Assembly: GCA_023548195.1 (NCBI GenBank)
Contig: JAJHZJ010000808.1
Location: 5,437,182 to 5,501,181 of the forward strand
DNA from: Bettongia penicillata ogilbyi
Lineage: Eukaryota > Chordata > Mammalia > Diprotodontia > Potoroidae
Length of the DNA stretch: 64,000 nucleotides
Direction: 5' to 3'
Of this stretch, positions 55,341-64,000 are shown piece by piece. A model generated the notes under the pieces. It made no database searches, was not told the origin of the DNA, and was given only the letters and a program-made list of their open reading frames with translations. Both the position numbers and the translations under genes were made by a program. The stretch's first letter is position 1. Every line of letters starts with the position of its first letter.

Positions 55341-55844
55341 AACTGATTTTGGTCCCACAGAAGATATAAGAGCACATATCTTCCTCTTTTTAGTAGAGGG
55401 AGAGGAGACAATGAAAGTTGAATGTCATACATTATCAGATATGGTAACTATATGGATTATTTTTTGCTTAGCTTTTTTGTTTCATTACAAAGCGGGGTTC
55501 AATTTGGATATAGGACGCAACCTTAGAAATGGTTCTCTTTTTAAATGACTAATAGAAAATACAAAAGATCAAAACTGCTTATCCTAAATTCTATGATGAT
55601 CTCTTCCAAACTCTAGACATACATCTCAAAATGCCTGTAGGATACCTCAATCTGGGTATTTCATCAATATCATTTATCAACCAGGATGAAGATTGAGTTG
55701 ATTTATTTGGTTTTGGTTTGGGAATGCAAAAAAAAGGGATAAAAGAATCAGAATAGAGTGCCCAAAGGGAAAGAAAGAATTGGAGAAAACAAAAAAAGGC
55801 CAAAATGAGAGAGGAGAGGGGAAAAACATAGACATTGTAACCTA

Positions 55845-56215
55845 GTGACACTGGTCTCCTTCTTGTTCCTAACATGCAACACTCCATCTCCTGATCCAGG
55901 CATTTTCACTGGCTGTCCCCCTTGCTTAAAATGCTCCTCCTCATCTGAACCTCCTGGCTTCCTTGACTTTCTTTAAGTCTCAACTCAAGTCTCACCTTCT
56001 ACAAGAAGCCTTTCCCAGTCCTCTTTAATGCTAATACCTTCCCTCCGAGACTACCTCCAATTTATCCCGTATATATCTTACTTGTCCATAGTCGTTTGCA
56101 GGTTGTCTCCCCCATTAGACTGAGAGCAGAATCCTTTCGGGCAGGACTTCTGTTTTTCTTTTCATTCCCAGCATTTAGCCTGACACATACTTCATAAATG
56201 CTTCTTGACTTACTC
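55845..56215 (+). mobile_element. L2 LINE 3' end
   Basis: ACACTGGTCTCCTTCTTG, GGCATTTTCACTGGCTGTCC, CTCACCTTCTACAAGAAGCC, TTGTCTCCCCCATTAGACTG and TTCATAAATGCTTCTTGAC are in L2 order. Confidence 0.82.
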
Positions 56216-56289
56216 ACATAGGTTTATAACTTGGTGTATGGTAGCTGGTTGGTTGTCTAGGTTCACCAATTTTGAGGACATTTTTTTAA

Positions 56290-56450
56290 GGCAAAATTTA
56301 GAGTCTGAAGGGATTTTAGAGACCATCTATTCCCAACCTTCATTTCACTGAGGCCCAGAGATACTGGGTATAGAGTAACAGAGTCTGAACTCAAACCCAG
56401 ATTGCATGATTCCAGATTCAAGACTTTTTGCCTACCCTACACTGGTGAGA
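56290..56450 (+). mobile_element. MIR3 SINE
   Basis: TTAGAGTCTGAAGGGATTTT, CATTTCACTGAGGCCCAGAG, CTGAACTCAAACCCAGATTG and GATTCCAGATTCAAGAC. Confidence 0.75.
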
Positions 56451-56514
56451 AAATTTATATGGAGATACAATTTCTTCTCATCTTGTTAACTGAAGAAAGG
56501 GGGGAAAAAGGAAG

Positions 56515-56565
56515 CCGACAAGCACTTATTAAATGTTTATTATGTTCCAGGCAGGAAAAGTTATG
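56515..56565 (-). mobile_element. L2 tail fragment
   Basis: AAGCACTTATTAAATGTTTA and TTATGTTCCAGGCAG resemble the reverse complement of an L2 end. Confidence 0.45.
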
Positions 56566-56869
56566 ATAGGATGCTTAAAATGATGAAGAAAGTACGGTCA
56601 ACTGTCAGAGCACAAACACAGGGACAGAATGGAAACCAAATTTCTTTGAGTCCTGTAGGCCACTGAATTTTCAAATATTTTTTGGAAATGTTGAATTCAA
56701 AGCAGTTTACCCAACATTTACTAAGTCCCTTCAATGTACAGAGTAGATTATTGGCTATCCTTCAGTCTAGGAGAAAACCAATGACATCGGGTGGGTCTTG
56801 ACTTGTAAGTGAATTGGATTTAAGTGAGGCAGAGGTGTACAAAATCATCAGCCCATCTCTTTCCCCCAG

Positions 56870-57000
56870 AGAAATAGCATGGGACATGGTGGATGGATGA
56901 CTGAATTTGGCACAAGAAGACCTTGGTTCAAATCTCATCTGTGACATCTGCGAGCTCCATGACCCTGAGCAAAACATTTAATCTCTCAGAGTGAGGTGAC
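56870..57000 (+). mobile_element. SINE head fragment
   Basis: GGTTCAAATCTCATCTG is the B-box-like element, followed by CCATGACCCTGAGCAAAAC and ATTTAATCTCTCAGAG. Confidence 0.6.
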
Positions 57001-57649
57001 TATTAAGGACATATTAATAAGTCAAAGATGGTTGGGATCTGCCTTGGTAGATGGAGGTCCTACACTAGGCATCCTCAATGCTTTGGAGGACCTTCAATTT
57101 TTCGTAGATTAAGGACAGCACAATCTCAGGCAATGTGAGAGCTCTAAGGTTCAGATAAACCTCTCTGCCCTCGTGTAGCTTAAAATCTAGTGGTTTATTG
57201 AGTGATTATAGACTCTAATGGAACTAAAAGAGCTCATAGTAGGCAGTCTATAAATTTAATACTTATTGATTGATACTTAACAATATTGATTCCACTGTAT
57301 TAGATTGAGTGGTTTATTTTAAACTGTTATTTCAATGCAGTGAGTACTACTTTGCTTGAAAGTAATAAAACAATAATGATAGTAATTTTGCTTCCACCCC
57401 CCCCCTCCTAACTAAGCTTTGGCTAAGGGAGGATAAATAAAGGAAACTACTAATTTACAAAATGTGCAGATGACCTAGTTTATTCATAACCATAGGAGTT
57501 TTAATTTATTAAGCAACAATTTAATATAAGCAGTGCCTAGTAATTCCAGCTCACTGTTTGTTTTGGAGAAGAATAATGGGTTACTTAATGGGGAAGATAT
57601 ATTTATTATTGGAAAATTTTAATAATAAGCAAAATTACGTTTGGGGGGC

Positions 57650-58130
57650 TTCAAAGGAAGTAATTGGTTGGAAAGTCAGCCTTCCCTGAAGTGGGGCTGC
57701 ATGTGTGGCAGGGGTGATTTAGTGTTGAACTAACTCCCTCTTGGAGAGGGGTCTGTGGAAGGCAAGCCTTTGCCAGGGCTGACCCTTGTGTTTGCATAGT
57801 GTAGGTGGCCCCAGAGTGAGGGCACACCCCTCCAGGGACCTGGAAAAAGCTCATTAAGGGTTGGTCTCCAGGTGCCCCAGCACGGATCCAAGTTCCTGGT
57901 AACCTCAATGGAGATCTTAGAAAAGGAACATTCTCTCTAGCAGAGCCTGCAAGGGTTGGGGGAAGGGAGGAGCAGAAAGAGGACTTCCAGCTGCCAGAAG
58001 CCAAGAGAAGGCCCTGGGTAGGTAACCAGGGGCCAAGAAAGACTTGGGGGGAGGGGCAGGCACCCAGAGGCAAAGTAGCAAGTGACTCGCCCCTCTTCTT
58101 CACCCTCCTGGTCCTGGAAATCCCCAAGTG
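57650..58130. other. GC-rich unrecognised block
   Basis: About 480 bp, clearly richer in G and C than its surroundings and not matching any repeat here. The minus strand is open for 158 codons (58,127-57,651) but the Pro/Ser/Gly-rich product shows no domain, and no splice-site pair or TATA-like promoter was identified. I do not call it a gene. Confidence 0.4.
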
Positions 58131-58179
58131 TTTGGAGGATTATACCTCCAAAACTTCACTCCCATAATGTCTCCCACAG

Positions 58180-59060
58180 GCATCCATTTCATAGCTGTTG
58201 TCCTAGTACATCACGATCAGCTCTCTCTACACTTCTCCCTTAGACTTGTCATAGCCTCCATGTCTTCCCAGCTTCTAGCGGTCAGAATGATCATCATCTG
58301 CTCAAAAATGTTCAATGACTCCCCATTATCTATTAGATCAAATATGAATTCGTTAACCTGGCAGTTTGAGTCCTTAGACAATCTGCCTCTTCCCTATCTT
58401 ATTTCATATTGCACCTTTTAACTAATTCAGGCAAACTAGTCTGCTACTACTATGGACATTCTCCAAACTCAAATGGCCCATGTCCTCCATTCATCTAGAA
58501 ACCCTTCCTGGAATGTACTCCCTTCTCCCTGATGCATCTTAGAAACCTTGCTTTCCTCCATGGCTCAATTCAATGATTGTCTCCTCCATGAAGTATTTCC
58601 TAATACCTCCAGTAGTTAGTTAATTCATATTTCCCAATTTTCCTTGTTTTAGATGTATGTTGGTACATGAGCACTAACAGAATACCAGCTCCTCGAGGGC
58701 AGGGACCATTTAGATTTTTGTTTTTGCATCTCAAGCAGCCTAATACAGTAGCCTGCATATAGCAGGGGCTTAATGATGTTGTTCAGGCATTTCAGTCATG
58801 TCTGACTCTTTATGACCCCATTTGGAGTTCTCTTGGCAAAGATTCTGGAATGCTTTGCCATTCCCTTTTCCAGCTTATTTTGCAGATGAGGAAACTGAGA
58901 TAAACAGGGTTGAGTGACTTGCCCTGGGCCATACAGCTAGCATGATCTGAGGTCAGATTCGAACTCAGGTTTTCCTGACTCCAGGAATTCTTGACTATGC
59001 CACCCAGCTGCCTCAGGGGCTTAATAGGTTTGTGAAATTGAACTGAATTTCATTGCATTG
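58180..59060 (+). mobile_element. L2 LINE 3' end split by a MAR1 SINE
   Basis: CATCACGATCAGCTCTCTC, CTTGTCATAGCCTCCATG, GATTGTCTCCTCCATGAAG, CTCGAGGGCAGGGACCATTT and CATATAGCAGGGGCTTAAT lie left of the insertion; the last L2 bases resume at 59,026. Confidence 0.78.
58775..59013 (-). mobile_element. MAR1-type SINE inserted in L2
   Basis: On the + strand, CAGTCATGTCTGACTCTTT, ATGACCCCATTTGGAGTTC, GATGAGGAAACTGAGATAAA, GATTCGAACTCAGGTTTTCC and CACCCAGCTGCCT are the reverse complement of MAR1. Its flanks carry the exact 12-bp duplication CAGGGGCTTAAT (58,763-58,774 and 59,014-59,025). Confidence 0.88.
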
Positions 59061-59164
59061 AAACAACTTTCCAATTTTTCTAGCACCAGTCCTGACTAAA
59101 TGACACAAAACTCTTAGATAGGGGGATCTGGTAAAGAGCACTTTGTAGGAGTTCAGTCCTTCAT

Positions 59165-59282
59165 TCAGGATCTTTGTTTGAGGGAACTGAAGCCCAAAGA
59201 CATGAAATACTTTCCAGAGGTCACAAAGGAAGTTTTAGCAAAGCCAGAATTCACACCTTCCAATCAAGAGTTCTTTTCACTA
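59165..59282 (+). mobile_element. MIR fragment
   Basis: GGGAACTGAAGCCCAAAGAC, TTTCCAGAGGTCACAAAGG and CCAGAATTCACACCTTCC. Confidence 0.6.
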
Positions 59283-59284
59283 GG

Positions 59285-59458
59285 AGCCATCTCCAGTCCT
59301 CCTGATCTATATCTTACCACTGGACCCAGATGGCTCTGGAAAAGGAAGTGAGGATGGTGATTTTGCACAGCCCTCCCTCACTTAAATCCAATTCAGTTGC
59401 AAGTCATGACATCATCTTCCTGATGTCATGGCCCTCTTCAAGAACAAAGGACAAACCG
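59285..59458 (+). mobile_element. WSINE tail module without tRNA head
   Basis: GCCATCTCCAGTCCTCC, CCCAGATGGCTCTGGAAAAG, AGCCCTCCCTCACTTAAATC, CCTGATGTCATGGCCCTC and GAACAAAGGACAAACC match the tails at 5090 and 14,881. The preceding sequence is MIR, not tRNA-like. Confidence 0.8.
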
Positions 59459-59634
59459 CAATCGTTTCACTAAATCACACTGAGGCAGTATCTAGTATTT
59501 TATGAATCATTATTTCATATTTCTTCAGTCACTCATCAGCAGAGTCCTGCAATCTCCTGGAGATTGTCAAGGAGGGAAAATCATGAAGAAGGAGATGGTG
59601 CACAAATACCTTTCTCTACTCTGCTTTTTGACAA

Positions 59635-59810
59635 CAATACCATTGACTCACATTCGTGAGATGCTTTAAGATTCCAAGGTACTTTCCTTACAGCAACCTC
59701 ACAAAATAAGTTTTGGCTTACTCAGGTTCATATAACACTAAGTAGTGTATTCAGGATGAAGCCAGTGCTAGTCTGACACCAAGTCGACAGACAGCCTCTC
59801 CTAGCTAAGC
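59635..59810 (+). mobile_element. MIR fragment
   Basis: AGATTCCAAGGTACTTTCC, TACAGCAACCTCACAAAATA and GGATGAAGCCAGTGCTAG. Confidence 0.5.
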
Positions 59811-59924
59811 TTTGGTTTATTTCCCTCTAGAGCCCCTTTTTATTCAACATTTGCACATTCAATGGGATAAATGCAGACCTCCATGTACCAGGGACATGAA
59901 CTGTAGAAATCCACTTTTTTTTTT

Positions 59925-60125
59925 TGTAGTAGCAATAGTCTGGACATAGAAAATGTGCCCTTTGATTGTGGAAGAGCTAAAGTATGTGAATGTGATTGAA
60001 TACTTTAGCCTGGGAAATAGAAGGAACCCAGAAAAACATGGGAAGATGTGTAGGAATAGAGGCAAAGCAAGGAAATATAAACAACTACAAAAAAATGGAA
60101 TAATGACAACTCTAAAAGATAAGAG
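59925..60125 (+). mobile_element. Old L1 ORF2-end fragment
   Basis: TGAATGTGATTGAATACTTT, AGAAGGAACCCAGAAAAACA and AAGATGTGTAGGAATAG resemble a diverged L1 ORF2 C-terminus. Confidence 0.45.
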
Positions 60126-61234
60126 AATTCAGATCAAATGCAACCTTGGTTCCGAATCACTGCTGTTGAAATACATTTCCTTTTTGTAGAGAGGCAGTAG
60201 ACTATAATTCTATGTTCTGTTAGTCATGGTCTCTGTATTGGAGAGTTTTGCTTTAAATGATTACTTAAGTATTTGAGTTTAAAAAATTGTAAGGGAGGCT
60301 GCTATGAGAAACAGAGTTACATTATTGGGTAATTCCCCTGGATTAAAAATAAAATGCATCAATGACATATTTTTAAAATAATATAATATAAATATAAAAA
60401 TTTTAAAAATTAACCAGAAGACTCTGTGGGCATTGTATCTCAGTGTGTGAATATGATCTAAGTTAGAAGAAAGAGATCAGGAGATGCTTAAGGTTCCCAT
60501 TATATTCTTAGAAAATATTTTTCTTCCTGCAGGAGCTCCTGTGGAATTCTGTGCATGGGCAGAGGAGATTTTCAACAAGAGAGAAGAAAGAAAGAGAAAG
60601 ACACCCAGACAGAGAGAGACAGACAGAGACAGAGACATAAGCCAGAAACACTGAGACAGAGAAAAACAGAAAGATAGACAGAGGGGGAGGAGAGAGAGAG
60701 TGAAGAAGGGGAACAAAGGAGGTAGGGAAGAGCCTGAGACAGAGAAGCTTTCTGGCTAGAGATTTAAGGAGGGAAATTACAGGGCACTCCAGTCTTTCCA
60801 CTTATGGATCATTTTCCTGCTAAATTGAATATGAAATAGAACGAATGTATGTTGATCCATCTTTGTGATCTCACCAAGCATTTTGTCTCCCTTATTTTCT
60901 CAATATTCAATCAACCAAGCCTTCCACAGCATGGCAGATCTGTGATTTCCTTAGGGCATCCCAACAGCACCAGTATTTTTAGGTCTGACCGTTTCAGGAC
61001 ATGTTTAGCTATCTACTCTAGAAAATAACTCCACACCTAAATGATTTCTGTTCAGGTCCAAACCTGAGTGGGCCTGTAAGAAATCAAGCTGTAAGAAATT
61101 CTGAATATCATTTAGAATACGAGCATCCTCCTAAGAAATGCACTTGTTTAAGCTGCTGGTGTTCCGTGCTATCTTCCACATGAGCTGTTGCTACAAGGTA
61201 TGGTCAAGGATTCATAAAGACCTGTGGAAAATAT
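60126..61234. other. Intergenic, unrecognised apart from the GA tract
   Basis: Apart from the purine tract at 60,575-60,720, no repeat family or coding structure is recognised. Confidence 0.45.
60575..60720. repeat. GA-rich purine tract
   Basis: AGAGAGA and CAGAGACAG-type repeats, about 145 bp, degenerate. Confidence 0.8.
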
Positions 61235-61289
61235 TCCAGGTATATTATTGAGTCTATCTGCCAGACTACTATGAAGCACTTTACTGCTG

Positions 61290-61400
61290 TCTTCCTCAGT
61301 TTCCTCAATTGCAAAATAGGATAATAATAGCATCTATTTCCCAGGATGGTTGTGAAGATCAAATATGATATTTGTAAAGCACCCTGCACAGTGCCAGAGA
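61290..61400 (+). mobile_element. SINE 3' half
   Basis: CTTCCTCAGTTTCCTCAATT, GATAATAATAGCATCTATTT and TTGTGAAGATCAAATATG. Confidence 0.65.
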
Positions 61401-61414
61401 CAGAGTAAGCCTGG

Positions 61415-61740
61415 AAGATAGAACATTGGTCCTGGGGTGAGAAAAACCTGAATCCAAAAACTGCAGCAGAAGCTTACTAGCTGTGTGACACTGGCCACTG
61501 ACAACCTCTGTTTGTTTCAGCTTCCATATCCATAAAATGGGGATAATAATAGCACCTATCTCACAGAGTTGTCAAATGAGATTTATATGTATATATATAT
61601 GTATGTGTGTATGTATATATGATATACATATATGTGTGTATATGCATATATGTATTGTGCATATGTGTATAAATGTATACACACATACGCACAATATCTG
61701 AAAACCTTAAAGTGCTCTATAAATCTTAGATTTTATCATC
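61415..61740 (+). mobile_element. tRNA-derived SINE with internal TATATG expansion
   Basis: GCTTACTAGCTGTGTGACAC and AAAATGGGGATAATAATAGC are the SINE; the tail (ACCTTAAAGTGCTCTATAAA) is displaced by a TATATG/TGTGTA tract at about 61,580-61,695. Confidence 0.75.
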
Positions 61741-62019
61741 ACCATGATTTGATCCTTTATTCAGAGAAGGCAAAGTAACACATCCATTAGCTTATTCTAA
61801 GGATATTTGTTTTGCCAAAGCCAATTCAGGCCAGTGCCAGAACCAAAAAGAAAAAGGGACAAATGTATGAGCTTTGCTTTAGTTTGTATTTTTCTTTCCA
61901 ACTTAAGTGTATAAATCAGAAAAGATTTGTGGTTGCAACCACAGTCACTTAATAAATTGAAATGTGTCTATACTTTTAAACCTATTTTTGAATCTCTAGT
62001 GAGCAGTTGTCATAATTTC

Positions 62020-62090
62020 TAGAAGGCTGGCCTTGGAGTCAGGAAGACCTGAATTCAAATTTTGCTTCTAACACATATTACCTGTGGGAA
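62020..62090 (+). mobile_element. SINE head fragment
   Basis: GGCCTTGGAGTCAGGAAGAC and CTGAATTCAAATTTTGC. Confidence 0.65.
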
Positions 62091-62443
62091 TATACAGTTC
62101 TATGGAAGAAATTCAAAGCTTGAGATAGTGCCTAAAGGAGGTTAATTTCTTGTTTGAGCTTATATTAGTTATAGTTTATTGTGGGGGTGGGTTGGAGGTG
62201 GAGATAAGAACCAGCAATGAGATACTAATTAGAATATCCCTTTTTCTTGGTTCTCCACAACAGAGGAAGGCAGTCCACTAGGTCAAGACACCAACATTCA
62301 CTTGGAAGCTGTAACTGTGGGTGAAGATAGGGAGTAAGATTGTAAACCTTATGGGACTTGCAAAAAGAACAAAAATCTTTTAACATTGAAGATAATTAGA
62401 AAAATGTAAGCCATCTTTTTTTTAATAGGTAGAGGCAAGGGAA

Positions 62444-62775
62444 TAAGCATTTATTAATCACCTACTATTTGCCAAATGCTGTGCTAAGCACTTTACAAAT
62501 ATCTCAGTTGATCTTTTGTTTTTAGTAATTAAGAAAGAATAAGATTATTTTTTGCTTAATGAGTCAGACCTTATGCTTACCATAGTACTGTCTATCTATT
62601 TACAAATCATAGATTTGGAGTCAGAAGGGATTTTAGAGTTCATCTCATCCAAGCCTTCATTTATACAGGAGAAACTGACACTCAGGGAAAATGACTTCCT
62701 GAAAGTAACACAGATTGTAAATAGCAGAACTAATATTTAAACCCAGATTTCTGATTCCAAAGGGAACGTTCTTTT
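62444..62775 (+). mobile_element. MIR/L2-like fragment followed by MIR3
   Basis: 62,444-62,520 has AGCATTTATTAATCACCTAC and GCTAAGCACTTTACAAATAT; 62,605-62,775 has ATAGATTTGGAGTCAGAAGG, AGAAACTGACACTCAGGG and ATTTAAACCCAGATTTC. Confidence 0.65.
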
Positions 62776-62799
62776 CCCAGCACCACACTACCTCTGTCA

Positions 62800-62960
62800 A
62801 ATCAACTCAACAAATATTTTAGTACTTACTATATGCAAGACTTTGATACTTGCTGGGTACTTGGGACTGAAAGAGAGAAAATGAAAGTCTGCCCTCAAGC
62901 TATTTACTTTCTCCTTGGGGGGATATAGCATAGACAAGTCAGTCAATTCAAATGTATGGA
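62800..62960 (-). mobile_element. L2 tail
   Basis: The + strand has CAACAAATATTTTAGTACTT, ACTATATGCAAGACTTTG and GTCTGCCCTCAAGCTATTTA, the reverse complement of an L2 3' end. Confidence 0.6.
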
Positions 62961-63679
62961 AAATAACAGGGGAGGAATGAACTTAGACACAAAAGGCTCA
63001 AACTCTATATCTTTTATTCCCACATAGTTTTTTTCCAGGCTCGGCATTTCTAATTGCAATGTAGGCATCTGCTCTCACCCTGATGGGATATTATGTCTGA
63101 ACACTCATCTGTTGCTTTCTGATGCTATAATCTTTAGGAAAAGTCCCAGGTTGATTTGTTTCCTTTGAAAGTGCTTCTGTGAATTGATCTGAGTATTCAG
63201 AAGGTCGGGGCTGCCTAATGCTGCTACTGTCCCCACTCAAGGCTGGAAATGATCTGATTGCCAGATAACTTAATGCTGATATTTCTTTGACAACCACGAG
63301 CCAGGCCTGGCTCCTCCAGGTCTGATTTGCCAAGTCTTCATTTAACTCTCTGTTTCTAAGTGTTACTTGGGCAAATCAATATTTCCAGAATGTGGTTCTG
63401 CTGAGAGGAAGTGGGAGGCAGTAAAGGGCGGGGGGAGTTCTTTTATTTTATTAGTTTCCCATCTTAAGTTTATTTGAAGGGAAAACAATGCAGTATAATC
63501 CTAGAAAATGGGCACAGCTGTTTGATTTCCCCACTACTGTCTCGTATCATACTCATCTAGTCCCTGTTCCAGATGGTTGACTCATAGAGTGATGTGATCC
63601 AGTGTACCTCCATAGCTCTCTCTGGGCCTGCAAATTGGCATTTGGGGCTCATGCTGCCCCAAAGTTAGATATAGCCCAT
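62961..63679. other. Intergenic, nothing recognised
   Basis: About 0.7 kb of unique-looking DNA. An 80-codon minus frame at 63,091-63,333 has no family likeness and is not called. Confidence 0.45.
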
Positions 63680-63955
63680 CGAGGGAGGCAGTGTGGTCTA
63701 AGGGACACCTTATCTGGAATCAGAAGTCATAGGTTAAATTCCCAACTCTAACACTTGTTACATTTGTGACCTTGGAAAAGTTATGTCTCCCCTACATATT
63801 TGATTTGGAGTCAAGAAGACCTGGGTTCAGTTCATGCCCCTGACACTGGCAGTATGAACGTGAGTGAATCATTTACCCTCTCTATAAAATGAGGGGGGTG
63901 TGTTTGAGGATCCCTAAATTCCCTTTAAGCTCAAATCTCTGATCCTATAATTTGA
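63680..63955 (+). mobile_element. Two overlapping SINE copies
   Basis: First, GGCAGTGTGGTCTAAGGGAC and TGTGACCTTGGAAAAGTTAT; then TTTGGAGTCAAGAAGACCTG, GGGTTCAGTTCATGCC and a 3' half with TTTAAGCTCAAATCTCTGAT. The second appears inserted in or joined to the first. Confidence 0.7.
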
Positions 63956-64000
63956 ACAGAAGCTAGAAGCATGCTCTTATTCCCAGGAAGCTGAATTTCC

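Overview
The window is nuclear DNA of a mammal, almost certainly a marsupial. Coding sequence is a small fraction, split into short exons with GT-AG splice sites. The interspersed repeats are those typical of marsupial genomes: tRNA-derived SINEs of MAR1 and WSINE type, MIR/MIR3, L2, L3/CR1-like, marsupial L1 and a HAL1 (half-L1). There are no bacterial operons, CRISPR arrays or phage genes. The species cannot be fixed from the sequence.

Region 1 (1 to about 26,855, + strand) is the 3' third of one gene, LIMCH1 (LIM and calponin-homology domains 1, paralogue of LMO7). I read 12 consecutive coding exons between 782 and 23,944. Their phases join without a break and encode about 335 C-terminal residues: a charged helical segment, a long Ser/Pro-rich linker, one LIM zinc-finger domain, and a C-terminus ending PTTL. 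The last exon carries only 26 coding bases and is followed by a SINE-free 3' UTR of about 2.9 kb with several AATAAA signals. The CH domain and 5' exons lie upstream of the window. The introns hold SINEs, MIR, L2 fragments, two hAT-like MITEs and an (AATAT)n microsatellite.

Region 2 (about 26,860 to 64,000) is intergenic and repeat-dense. In human and many mammals the next gene after LIMCH1 is PHOX2B, but no PHOX2B exon is visible here. The only gene-like object is an intronless SLC25A6 (ADP/ATP translocase 3) retrocopy at 33,479-34,965. It has 5' and 3' UTR remnants, a poly(A) tail and a 13-bp target-site duplication. Its frame is still open for 298 codons because two one-base indels cancel, but a 19-residue stretch is scrambled and substrate-site arginines are lost, so I call it a pseudogene. 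Around it are nested retrotransposons (HAL1 in L1, MAR1 in L2, SINE in L2) and a purine tract of about 620 bp.

I found no new multi-gene system. The items most worth checking are the retrocopy with compensating frameshifts, the HAL1-in-L1 nest, the modular WSINE tails, two CTCF-like motifs in the last LIMCH1 intron and a GC-rich unexplained block near 57.65-58.13 kb. Repeat family names come from recognised sequence character, not from a database search, and repeat edges are approximate.
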